NCBI GenBank assembly: GCA_900772575.1
Contig: CAAHEN010000088.1
Location: 1 to 13,800, forward strand
Reading direction: 5' to 3'
DNA length: 13,800 nucleotides
Source: Bacteroidaceae bacterium
GTDB taxonomy: Bacteria; Bacteroidota; Bacteroidia; Bacteroidales; Bacteroidaceae
Positions within the stretch are counted from its first letter, which is position 1. Every line of letters starts with the position of its first letter. Shown piece after piece: positions 1 to 6,966 of this stretch. The translations under genes were made by a program, and so were the position numbers. A model generated the notes under the pieces. It saw nothing but the letters and a program-made list of their open reading frames with translations, did not search any database and was not told where the DNA came from.

Positions 1-1257
1 CCCGCCGAAGTTCTCGAGCAGGTCGGCGCAGCTCTGCACAGCCTTGTAGACATCGAAGCCCGACACACTGCGCGCCGAGCCAGTCGCCATGTCGTCTGAG
101 CGTGTCAGGACGACGGCTGGCCGGTAGTACTGTTCCGTCAGCCGTGAGGCCACGATGCCGATGACACCCTTGTGCCACTCCTCATTGTAAATGACGATGC
201 TGCGGCGTTCTTCGAGGTCTGGAATACCGCTCACCTGTTCGACCGCCTCTTCGGTCATCTGCTTGTCCAAGTCCTTGCGCGCCTCGTTGTAGAGGTTGAT
301 GTGCCCGGCTTTCTCGAGCGCCGTCTGGTAGTCCTTCTCGACGAGCAGGTCAACGGCTTCACGCCCGTTCTGCATGCGTCCGGAAGCGTTGATGCGCGGC
401 CCTATCTTGAAGATGATGTCGCTCATGGAGAGCTCGCGGTCGCTGAGGCCGCACACTTCGATGATGGCCTGCAGCCCGATGCTCGGGTTGGAGTTGAGGC
501 AGCGCAGCCCGTGGCTGGCCAGTATGCGGTTCTCGCCCATGACGGGGACGATGTCTGAGGCGATGCTGACGGCGCAGAGGTCAAGCAGCGGGGTGAGCTT
601 GTTGAACTCGATGCCATTGCTCAGGGCGAAGGCCTGCATGAACTTGAATCCCACGCCACAGCCCGACAGGTGGACGTCGGGATAGCGGTTGTCTGGGCGC
701 TTGGGGTTGAGGATGGCGACAGCGCAGGGCATTTCCTCGTCGGGCACATGGTGGTCGCAGATGATGAAGTCGATGCCCAGCTGCTTGGCATAGGCGATCT
801 CGCCGACCGCCTTGATGCCGCAGTCGAGCACGATGATGAGCTTGACATCGGTGGCGGCGGCATAGTCCACCCCCTTTTTCGAGATGCCATAGCCCTCGTC
901 ATAGCGGTCGGGGATGTAGAAGTCGATGTTGGAGTAGTACTGCGCCAGGAACTTGTAGACAAGGGCCACGGCTGTGCAGCCGTCGACGTCGTAGTCGCCG
1001 TAGACCATGATGCGCTCCTTGCGCCCAAGGGCTTGGTTGAGGCGATCCACAGCCACCTGCATGTCGTCCATCAGAAAAGGGTCGTACAGGTCGGACAGTT
1101 GCGGCCTGAAAAACCGCTTGGCCTCCGCGACGGTGCTGATGCCGCGGCGCAACAGAATCCGGCCAAGGGCGGGGTGAATGCCCAGCTCCTTGGCCAGCAT
1201 GTTGGCCGCCGCCGCTTCAGTCGGTGACGGTTCCTCGTATTTCCATTTGTAAATCAT
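1..1257 (-). CDS. recJ: Single-stranded-DNA-specific exonuclease RecJ (partial, C-terminus beyond window)
   Basis: The reverse strand reads without a stop from ATG at 1257 to the window edge, giving 419 residues that begin MIYKWKYEEP. The DHH phosphoesterase core is clear: motif I GDYDVDG at residues 87-93, LDCG at 145-148, the DHH signature in CDHH at 167-170, and GCGVGFK at 199-205. The start of the DHHA1 domain is visible near the end (HKGVIGIVASRL). RecJ is a 5'-3' single-strand DNA exonuclease acting in recombinational repair and mismatch repair in the cytoplasm; that role is family knowledge. Full-length members are about 570 residues, so roughly the last quarter, including the OB-fold, lies outside. 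The ATG is the first one in frame and the N-terminus matches Bacteroidales RecJ in style. No consensus -7 box was found directly upstream; a near miss with one extra base of spacing sits near 1366-1374. Confidence 0.96.
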   Translation of the reverse strand, partial: MIYKWKYEEPSPTEAAAANMLAKELGIHPALGRILLRRGISTVAEAKRFFRPQLSDLYDPFLMDDMQVAVDRLNQALGRKERIMVYGDYDVDGCTAVALVYKFLAQYYSNIDFYIPDRYDEGYGISKKGVDYAAATDVKLIIVLDCGIKAVGEIAYAKQLGIDFIICDHHVPDEEMPCAVAILNPKRPDNRYPDVHLSGCGVGFKFMQAFALSNGIEFNKLTPLLDLCAVSIASDIVPVMGENRILASHGLRCLNSNPSIGLQAIIEVCGLSDRELSMSDIIFKIGPRINASGRMQNGREAVDLLVEKDYQTALEKAGHINLYNEARKDLDKQMTEEAVEQVSGIPDLEERRSIVIYNEEWHKGVIGIVASRLTEQYYRPAVVLTRSDDMATGSARSVSGFDVYKAVQSCADLLENFGG

Positions 1258-1451
1258 TGATATGTTGTGCTTTGTTGTTCAATCGCGGTGTGGCCGCTCA
1301 GTATGGCCGGCCATTGGAGCAGGGCGTTTGGCGCCTTTATCCCCAATTTAGCAAGCTAAGTTAGGCAAAAAATACGAGATGTGACCGGGCCTTGGCCTTA
1401 AACATAATCAAAGGCCTCCCATTTGTCCTGAAGTCGCCCCGGATGCCCATT

Positions 1452-1506
1452 CCAACAAAAGCGGCGCCGCAAGTTCATCAATGACTTGCGGCGCCGCTTT
1501 TGTTGG
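1452..1506 (-). terminator. Strong intrinsic terminator of tRNA-Gln (perfect 23-bp inverted repeat)
   Basis: Positions 1452-1474 and 1484-1506 are perfect reverse complements (23 bp each) separated by a 9-base loop, with a GGCGCC-containing core. Read on the minus strand the descending arm ends in a short U tract (CTTTTG). The ascending arm begins with the last four bases of the tRNA (CCAA), so the hairpin directly abuts the mature tRNA 3' end. It separates the tRNA from recJ. The sequence is symmetrical, so it could also stop plus-strand transcription. Confidence 0.8.
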
Positions 1507-1574
1507 GGTACCCGGACTCGAACCAGGAAAAACAGGACCAGAATCTGTTGTGTTGCCAATTACACCATACCCCA
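1503..1574 (-). tRNA. tRNA-Gln (anticodon CTG)
   Basis: The minus strand folds as a full cloverleaf. The acceptor stem TGGGGTA pairs with TACCCCA over 7 bp. The D stem GTGT pairs with ACAC and has GG in the loop. The anticodon loop is TTCTGGT with CTG at 1541-1539, and the T arm is CCTGG-TTCGAGT-CCGGG. The UGGGGUA/UACCCCA acceptor with a weak first U-A pair is typical of bacterial tRNA-Gln. The pair at 31-39 is A-C, so the anticodon stem has only four regular pairs next to the loop. CCA is not encoded; the discriminator A is followed by CAAAAG, so end processing and CCA addition are required. It decodes CAG, a sensible need in a GC-rich genome. Confidence 0.95.
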
Positions 1575-1619
1575 TCCGGAAGATGTGCTGTATTCAAGAT
1601 GCCCTCTCGAATACGGGTG

Positions 1620-1651
1620 CAAAGTTAGGGCTTTCCGCCGTATCGGCCAAA
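1620..1651 (-). promoter_or_regulatory. Bacteroidota-type promoter of tRNA-Gln
   Basis: On the minus strand TTTG (1651-1648) is followed after 20 bases by TAACTTTG (1627-1620), a full match to the Bacteroidota TTTG-N19-21-TAnnTTTG consensus. Initiation would fall near 1613, leaving about 40 bases of 5' leader before the tRNA. Confidence 0.85.
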
Positions 1652-1680
1652 TGTCGGACGGACTTTTTTTGCTACTATGT

Positions 1681-1815
1681 AAAAAAACGGGGGCAGTGTG
1701 TGGCGTGCCGGCTTACCTTGGCTGCGGCAGCGCAGCCGGAAGCCGGCAGGACTCTAGCGGACTCCACACGGCGTTGCTTTCCTGTCTCCAAGGCATAAAA
1801 GCGCCCTATGGGCTG
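1681..1815 (-). ncRNA. Candidate structured RNA, identity unknown
   Basis: This GC-rich stretch between the tRNA promoter and the asd promoter has nested inverted repeats. In minus-strand orientation GTGTGG pairs with CCACAC. Inside it GCCGGCTT pairs with AAGCCGGC, and inside that GGCTGCG pairs with CGCAGCC around a 4-base loop. An extra 5' hairpin GCTTT/AAAGC is also possible. About 11 bases after the outer stem the minus strand has seven consecutive T (1687-1681), as in an intrinsic terminator, which favours the minus strand. The likely asd start of transcription is downstream of it, so it is not an asd leader. No TAnnTTTG box was found to drive it. I tested it against SRP, RNase P, tmRNA and cobalamin riboswitch landmarks without a match; 6S RNA is not excluded. 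Confidence 0.35.
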
Positions 1816-1837
1816 ACATAAATCCAATAATTCTTTG

Positions 1838-1845
1838 TACTTTTG
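1838..1845 (+). promoter_or_regulatory. Promoter -7 box of asd
   Basis: TACTTTTG matches TAnnTTTG exactly. There is no TTTG at the expected -33 position (CTGA lies there instead). Initiation near 1851 would give an asd leader of about 80 bases. Confidence 0.65.
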
Positions 1846-1932
1846 CAACGTCTGTACACTGTCGGCTCGTGGTGGCCACAGGGCAATGGCAGGCAACACG
1901 ATTGACATATACATATTATAAGACAGGAATAC

Positions 1933-2943
1933 ATGAATGTAGCCATCGTCGGCGCCAGCGGTGCCGTCGGCCAGGAATTTCTCCGCGTGTTGGCCGAGCG
2001 CGATTTCCCCATCGACAATCTTCTGCTCTTCGGCTCGCAGCGCAGTGCCGGGCGCACCTATGAGTTCAAGGGCAAGACCTACACGGTGCAGCTTCTGCGT
2101 CACGGCGATGACTTCAAGGGCGTGGACATCGCTTTCACGTCGGCTGGCGCCGGTGTGTCGAAGGAATATGCCGCCGACATCACCCGCTACGGCGCCGTGA
2201 TGATAGACAACTCGTCGGCTTTCCGCATGGACGCCGATGTGCCCTTGGTCGTGCCCGAATGCAACGCCGCCGACGCCCTCCAGCGCCCCCGCGGCATCAT
2301 TGCCAATCCCAACTGCACGACCATCATGATGGTCGTGGCCCTGCAGGCCTTCGAGAAAATCAGCCACATCAAGCGCATCCATGTCAGCTCCTACCAAGCC
2401 GCCAGTGGTGCCGGCCAGGCCGCCATGGACGAGCTCTACGAACAGTACCGCCAGGTGCTCGCCGGTGAGCCCGTGACGGTCGAAAAGTTCCCCTACCAGC
2501 TGGCTTTCAACGTCATTCCGCAGATTGATGTCTTTACCGACAACGGTTATACGAAGGAGGAGATGAAGATGTACAACGAGACGAAGAAGATCATGCACTC
2601 CGATGTCGAGGTGTCGGCCATGTGTGTGCGTGTGCCCTCGCTGCGTTCCCACTCCGAGAGCATCTGGATTGAGACAGAGCGCCCCATCAGCGTCGCCGAG
2701 GCTCGCGAGGCCGTCAGCAAGGGTGAGGGTCTGGTGCTCATGGACGAGCCCGCCAAGAAGGAATATCCCATGCCCCTCTTCCTCGCCGGCAAGGATCCGG
2801 TCTATGTGGGCCGTATCCGCCGCGACTTGGCCAACCCCAATGGCCTGACGTTCTGGATTGTCAGCGACCAGATCCGCAAGGGCGCCGCCCTCAACGCTGT
2901 CCAGATTGCCGAGTATCTCGTCAAAGTGGGCAACGTCAAGTGA
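1933..2943 (+). CDS. asd: Aspartate-semialdehyde dehydrogenase
   Basis: The 336-residue product reduces L-aspartyl-4-phosphate to aspartate semialdehyde with NADPH (EC 1.2.1.11). This is the branch-point step toward lysine/diaminopimelate, threonine and methionine, in the cytoplasm. The NADP-binding loop GASGAVG is at residues 7-13. The catalytic cysteine is Cys128 in PNCTT. SSYQAASGAG at 152-161 and the substrate-binding run RVPSLRSH at 233-240, with the general-base His240, are all in place. Length fits the usual 330-340 residues of the bacterial class. The ATG start puts the nucleotide-binding strand immediately at the N-terminus, as in the family. A -7 box lies about 90 bases upstream. 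The next gene, aroA, follows after a 119-base gap with no visible terminator, so the two may share a transcript. Confidence 0.97.
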   Translation: MNVAIVGASGAVGQEFLRVLAERDFPIDNLLLFGSQRSAGRTYEFKGKTYTVQLLRHGDDFKGVDIAFTSAGAGVSKEYAADITRYGAVMIDNSSAFRMDADVPLVVPECNAADALQRPRGIIANPNCTTIMMVVALQAFEKISHIKRIHVSSYQAASGAGQAAMDELYEQYRQVLAGEPVTVEKFPYQLAFNVIPQIDVFTDNGYTKEEMKMYNETKKIMHSDVEVSAMCVRVPSLRSHSESIWIETERPISVAEAREAVSKGEGLVLMDEPAKKEYPMPLFLAGKDPVYVGRIRRDLANPNGLTFWIVSDQIRKGAALNAVQIAEYLVKVGNVK

Positions 2944-3062
2944 GTGCCCAGTCAGCTTGCGGCATTCCGCTTGCGGTAGAATGAAACACCCATCACCATG
3001 CGGGCCGCGAGGCTGAGCCGTCGTCTGGCCGCCTGTCGGCCTGCATGTCCTTTACATACGCC

Positions 3063-4304
3063 ATGACCACCTATTCTGTCAGTCTGCCTGCCCGCCTTTG
3101 CGGCACCGTCGCACTGCCCGCCTCCAAGAGCATATCGGCCCGGGCCCTCGTCATCTCGGCCCTGGCCGGCGCCCCCGAGCCCGAGGGGCTCTCCGACTGC
3201 GACGACACCCGCGTCCTGCGCCATGCCCTCGCCGAGCGCCCCGACGTCGTCGACATCCATGCCGCTGGCACGGCCATGCGTTTCTCGACGGCCTACTTCG
3301 CCGCCACCGCCGGCACGCACACCGTCACCGGCACCGACCGTATGCAGCGGCGGCCCATCGGTGTGCTTGTCGACGCCCTGCGGCGTCTCGGGGCCGGCAT
3401 CGACTATGCCGGGGCCGAGGGCTTCCCGCCCTTGCGTGTCACGGGACACCGTCTTCATGGCGGGACGCTCAGCATTCCGGCCCATGTCAGTTCGCAGTAT
3501 GTTTCGGCCCTGCTCATGGTGGCCCCGCTCATGACCGGCGGCCTCACGCTCCGTCTGGAGGGTGAGATAGTCTCAACCCCCTACATCGACATGACGCTGA
3601 GCCTGATGCGGGCGTACGGCGCACAGGTCGCATGGGACGATGCCCGCACCCTGCGCGTTGAGGCCGGCGGCTACCGCAGTGACGTCCGTTTCAGCGTGGA
3701 GCCCGACTGGAGCGCGGCCTCCTACTGGTATGAGCTCGTGGCCCTGAGTCCTGACCCCGGCGCCCACATTGTGCTGCCCGGCTTGCGTCCAGAGAGCGTG
3801 CAGGGCGACAGTGCGGTGAGCGGGCGCTTCGCCGCACTCGGCGTCGGGACGGCCTTCACGCCAGAGGGTGCGGTGCTGGCCAAAGTGGCCCCGACCGGGG
3901 CCCTGGAGACCGATTTCACCGCCTGTCCTGACTTGGCCCAGACCTTTGTCGTCACCTGTGCCATGCTCGGCCAGCCGTTCCGCTTCACCGGCCTGCAGAG
4001 CCTGCGCATCAAGGAGACCGACCGTCTGGCCGCCCTCCAGACGGAGTGTGCCAAGCTCGGCCTGCGGCTCAGCGCCGACGACCGCAGCATCCGGACTGTC
4101 GGCGAATGTCCCGTCGCTGGGGCGCAGCCCGTCATCGCCACCTACGAAGACCACCGCATGGCCATGGCCTTCGCCCCTTGCGCCTATCGCTTCCCGGGAC
4201 TGTGCATCGCCGATCCCGGCGTGGTCAGCAAGTCCTATCCCACTTTCTGGAACGACCTCCGTGCCATCGGGGCCGATGTCTGTGAAGTCAACGACCGCCA
4301 ATAA
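3063..4304 (+). CDS. aroA: 3-phosphoshikimate 1-carboxyvinyltransferase (EPSP synthase)
   Basis: This shikimate-pathway enzyme transfers enolpyruvyl from PEP to shikimate-3-phosphate (EC 2.5.1.19). An in-frame ATG at 3045 also exists, but starting at 3063 (413 residues) places the active-site Lys22, Ser23 and Arg27 at exactly the E. coli numbers, so I chose 3063. Other landmarks, in this numbering, are AGTAMR at 68-73, RPIGVLVDALRRLGA at 97-111, SSQYVSALL at 143-151, the catalytic Asp290 (PDLAQT), KETDR at 317-321, DHRMAMA at 363-369, and Lys390 (VVSKSYPTFW). The residue equivalent to E. coli Pro101, after GTAMR, is Phe. The enzyme is slightly shorter than the 427-residue E. coli protein. It lies between asd and a small membrane protein gene only 9 bases downstream, suggesting co-transcription. 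Confidence 0.96.
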   Translation: MTTYSVSLPARLCGTVALPASKSISARALVISALAGAPEPEGLSDCDDTRVLRHALAERPDVVDIHAAGTAMRFSTAYFAATAGTHTVTGTDRMQRRPIGVLVDALRRLGAGIDYAGAEGFPPLRVTGHRLHGGTLSIPAHVSSQYVSALLMVAPLMTGGLTLRLEGEIVSTPYIDMTLSLMRAYGAQVAWDDARTLRVEAGGYRSDVRFSVEPDWSAASYWYELVALSPDPGAHIVLPGLRPESVQGDSAVSGRFAALGVGTAFTPEGAVLAKVAPTGALETDFTACPDLAQTFVVTCAMLGQPFRFTGLQSLRIKETDRLAALQTECAKLGLRLSADDRSIRTVGECPVAGAQPVIATYEDHRMAMAFAPCAYRFPGLCIADPGVVSKSYPTFWNDLRAIGADVCEVNDRQ

Positions 4305-4313
4305 TCTCTGCCC

Positions 4314-4721
4314 ATGCTGCCCTTGTTGCTCATCCTTGCCGGCGTCTGCCTGCTGGCCCTCATTGCCGGTTGGTGGCGCAACCTTCGCTACCGCCGCCGC
4401 GGCGTCACACCACCGCCGCCCCAGACGCCTCGCCCCGACGGCTGCTGTGGGCAGCACGAGGTCTGTGAGAAAGAGAGCCTGCTCGCCGCTGTCAGCCGCG
4501 ACATAGAGTATTATGACGATGAGGAACTCGACGCCTTTCGCGGACGTCCCTCCGACGCCTATACGTCTGAGGAAGTGGAGCAGTTCCAGGACATTCTCTA
4601 CACCATGCGCGGTGAGGAAGTGGCTGGCTGGGTGCGCTCGTTGCAGCTGCGCGGCGTTGCCCTGCCGGATGACTTGAAGGACGAGGTGCTCATGATTGTC
4701 GGCGAGCGCCGCAACGCCTGA
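4314..4721 (+). CDS. Small single-pass membrane protein with CC-x2-H-x2-C motif, function unknown
   Basis: I do not recognise a named function. The 135-residue product begins with one strongly hydrophobic helix (residues 1-20). An Arg-rich stretch (22-29) follows, which by the positive-inside rule puts the remainder in the cytoplasm, and then a proline run (32-40). Residues 44-51 contain Cys44, Cys45, His48 and Cys51, a spacing that could bind a metal or form disulfides. The acidic segment around 64-75 (EYYDDEEL) leads into a helical C-terminal region with WVRSLQLRGV and a hydrophobic end. The gene starts 9 bases after the aroA stop, so it is probably translated from the same mRNA. From memory, similar proteins follow aroA in other Bacteroidales; this could not be checked here. 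It could be an assembly or anchoring factor, but no catalytic motif is visible. Confidence 0.8.
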   Translation: MLPLLLILAGVCLLALIAGWWRNLRYRRRGVTPPPPQTPRPDGCCGQHEVCEKESLLAAVSRDIEYYDDEELDAFRGRPSDAYTSEEVEQFQDILYTMRGEEVAGWVRSLQLRGVALPDDLKDEVLMIVGERRNA

Positions 4722-4787
4722 CCGGTGTCCGCCCGCCGGAACACAGAATTACGCTTTGAAAACTCCTGACATGACCGTAGTTTTGTG

Positions 4788-4795
4788 TAACTTTG
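4788..4795 (+). promoter_or_regulatory. Promoter -7 box of the MATE transporter gene
   Basis: TAACTTTG is an exact TAnnTTTG match. It lies 18 bases before the ATG at 4814, so the leader would be about 10-13 bases. No well-spaced TTTG is present at -33 (the nearest is 29 bases upstream). A possible weak hairpin, GTGTCC (4725-4730) with GGAACAC (4738-4744), sits between this box and the preceding gene. Confidence 0.75.
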
Positions 4796-4813
4796 CACTC
4801 GCAAACAAGGACT

Positions 4814-6205
4814 ATGGATCAGACAGACAAATTTAATGAGCTGGGCGAGAAGCCTGTAGGCAAACTGCTGATGCAGTATGCCATTCCTGCCATCGTGGCC
4901 ATGACGGCCTCGTCCGTCTACAACATTGTCGACGGCATCTTCATCGGGCAGGGTGTGGGCAAGGAGGCCATCATGGGGCTCGCGCTGACCGGCCCCGTCA
5001 TGTCGCTGACGGCGGCGTTCGGCGCCATGGTCGGCGTCGGCGCCTCGACACTGATGTCTGTCAGGCTCGGGCAGAAGGACTATGAGACGGCCCGCCGCAT
5101 ATTGGGCAACGTGGTCATCATGAACATCGTCATGGGCCTCGTACTCGGCTTTGTGCTCCAGTTGTTCCTGACGCCAATCCTGCGCTTCTTCGGGGCCAGC
5201 GACACGACGCTGCCCTACGCCCACGACTTCATGACCGTCATTCTGAGCGGCAATGTCGTCACCCACCTCTATCTCGGCCTGAATGCCCTGCTGCGCTCGA
5301 CAAACCGCCCCATGAAGGCCATGTATGCCACCTTTGGTACGGTGGGACTCAACTGTGTATTCGCCCCGCTCTTCATCTTCGGTTTCGGCTGGGGCATACG
5401 CGGCGCCGGCGCGGCCACCATCCTGGCGCAGGTGTGCATGCTCATGTGGCAGTTCCACCTCTTCTCCTCTAAGAAAGACCTCATCCACCTGAGCCGCGAC
5501 ATCATGCACCTGCGTTGGCGCATCGTCCGCGAGTCGCTCCTCATCGGCCTGTCGCCCTTCCTGATCAACCTCTGTGCCTGCACGGTGGCCATCATCGTCA
5601 CCCGCAGCATGGCCACCTATGGCGGCGATGTCGCTGTCGGTGCCTTCGGCATCAGCAACCGTCTGGTGCTCTTCGTCGTCATGATTGTCATCGGCCTCAA
5701 CCAAGGCATGCAGCCTGTCGCCGGCTACAACTATGGTGCACGGAAGTACGACCGCCTGCTCGGTGTCTTGCTCCGCGCTGTCATCGTGGCTACCTGCATC
5801 ACGACGGCGGGCTTCGTCGTCGGCACGTTCTTCGCCCGTCCGTGCGTGTCGGTCTTCGCCAAAGACGCCCCCGAGCTCGTCGACGCCGCTGCCCGCGGCT
5901 TCCGCATCGTGGTCACGTTCTTCCCCATCATCGGCCTGCAGATCGTCTCCGTCTCCTTCTTCCAGAGCATCGGCATGGCCGGCAAGAGCATCTTCCTCTC
6001 GCTGACCCGCCAACTCATTTTCCTCCTCCCGGCACTGCTCATACTGCCCCATTTCTTCCACGACAAGGTACAGGCCGTGTGGTGCGCCATGCCGACGGCC
6101 GATGCCGCAGCCTGCATTCTCGCCATCACACTGCTGACGGTACAGGTGCGCAAGTTCCGCAGAAAAGCAGCCGATGAGGCTGTGGCGACGGGCGGGACAA
6201 ACTGA
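4814..6205 (+). CDS. MATE family multidrug/cation efflux transporter
   Basis: The 463-residue inner-membrane protein has about twelve hydrophobic segments in two homologous halves, as expected for MATE exporters, which move cationic drugs or metabolites out in exchange for Na+ or H+. Characteristic runs are YNIVDGIFIGQGVG near residues 36-49, MVGVGASTLMSVRLGQ near 73-88, and GLNQGMQPVAGYNYGARKYD at the start of the second half. The length matches the usual 440-470. An in-frame TTG at 4793 lies inside the -7 promoter box, so the ATG at 4814 (MDQTDKFNEL) is the better start. The gene begins a likely unit with the cytidylate kinase-like gene 60 bases downstream. Substrate cannot be read from the sequence. 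Confidence 0.93.
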   Translation: MDQTDKFNELGEKPVGKLLMQYAIPAIVAMTASSVYNIVDGIFIGQGVGKEAIMGLALTGPVMSLTAAFGAMVGVGASTLMSVRLGQKDYETARRILGNVVIMNIVMGLVLGFVLQLFLTPILRFFGASDTTLPYAHDFMTVILSGNVVTHLYLGLNALLRSTNRPMKAMYATFGTVGLNCVFAPLFIFGFGWGIRGAGAATILAQVCMLMWQFHLFSSKKDLIHLSRDIMHLRWRIVRESLLIGLSPFLINLCACTVAIIVTRSMATYGGDVAVGAFGISNRLVLFVVMIVIGLNQGMQPVAGYNYGARKYDRLLGVLLRAVIVATCITTAGFVVGTFFARPCVSVFAKDAPELVDAAARGFRIVVTFFPIIGLQIVSVSFFQSIGMAGKSIFLSLTRQLIFLLPALLILPHFFHDKVQAVWCAMPTADAAACILAITLLTVQVRKFRRKAADEAVATGGTN

Positions 6206-6265
6206 CACCGGCCCGGGAGAGACCCTATATCGCACAACCTTCACCACCCCCAATACACGAAACAT

Positions 6266-6904
6266 ATGGATAAATTTGTCATCAACATAGGTCGCCAGCT
6301 CGGCAGCGGCGGACGCGCCATCGGCCATATCCTGGCCAAGGAACTGGGTGCGGCCTATTACGATAAGGAGATTCTGGCCCTCGCCGCCAAGGACAGTGGC
6401 TTCTGCGAACAGGTGTTCGAGAACAGCGACGAGCACAAGGGCTTCTTCCGCTCCTTCCTTTCGGGTGTGCTGCCCTACGTCGGCAGCAGCGAGGAGTTCT
6501 ATTCCAACTCCATCAGTGAGGAGAACCTCTTCCGCCTGCAGAGCGAGGCCATCCGTAAGGCCGCCGCCGACCATTCGTGCGTCTTCATCGGCCGCTGTGC
6601 CGACTATGTGCTGCGCGACTTTCCGCGCTGCGTCAACGTCTTCATCGTGGCGGATCCTAAGGATCGCATTGAGCGCATCTGCCGTCTCAACCATGTCGAC
6701 GAGAAGACGGCCCAGAAGTTGATCAGCAAGGGCGACAGCCAGCGCGCCGACTTCTACAACTTCTACAGCTCGGGCACGTGGGGCGCGGCCGATACCTACC
6801 ACCTCTGTGTCAATTCCTCCGTGCTTGGCGTCGAGCGTACGGCTGAACTCATCAAGGACTTCGCGCTCAAGAAGCTCGGTGCCCCGAAACTGGTCGATGA
6901 ATGA
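6266..6904 (+). CDS. Cytidylate kinase-like family protein
   Basis: The 212-residue protein belongs to the P-loop NTPase group annotated as cytidylate kinase-like (AAA_26 type). The nucleotide-binding loop is the variant GRQLGSGGRAIG at residues 9-20, followed by YYDKEIL at 31-37. FIGRCADYVL at 108-117 resembles the CMP-kinase core strand. The Arg-rich segment DPKDRIERICR at 130-140 fits a lid region, and the C-terminal YHLCVNSS at 178-185 is also typical of the group. These proteins are often found beside transporters or regulators; the true phosphate acceptor is not established, so nucleotide kinase activity is only inferred. It is distinct in length and motifs from housekeeping Cmk. There is no -7 box in the 60-base gap after the MATE gene, so co-transcription is likely. 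Confidence 0.88.
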   Translation: MDKFVINIGRQLGSGGRAIGHILAKELGAAYYDKEILALAAKDSGFCEQVFENSDEHKGFFRSFLSGVLPYVGSSEEFYSNSISEENLFRLQSEAIRKAAADHSCVFIGRCADYVLRDFPRCVNVFIVADPKDRIERICRLNHVDEKTAQKLISKGDSQRADFYNFYSSGTWGAADTYHLCVNSSVLGVERTAELIKDFALKKLGAPKLVDE

Positions 6905-6966
6905 GCGGATGCACCACGTCTGCGGCCTTTGCCTGTCCAGACCGGTCGATAAGTCTCGCCTGATCC

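Noticed and set aside
1394..1416. Small hairpin GGCCTT/AAGGCC upstream of recJ
   Set aside because: Six pairs with an 11-base AT-rich loop and no U tract; too weak to call a terminator or a leader structure.
1690..1800. Known RNA families for the structured element: SRP RNA, RNase P, tmRNA, cobalamin riboswitch
   Set aside because: The CAGG/GGAA/AGCAG core of SRP domain IV, the RNase P GAGGAAAGTCC core, the tmRNA end and the B12 box were looked for and not found. The string GCAGCCAAGG resembles part of 4.5S RNA but without its partner strand.
1675..2652. 325-codon minus-strand frame running from asd into the tRNA-asd gap
   Set aside because: Shadow of asd that extends into the structured intergenic element; no motif.
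4598..6802. 734-codon open frame on the minus strand across the MATE and kinase-like genes
   Set aside because: It is antisense to well-supported genes, its composition (Asp/Glu/His/Ala rich, no fold) is that of a GC-rich shadow frame, and it crosses intergenic boundaries.
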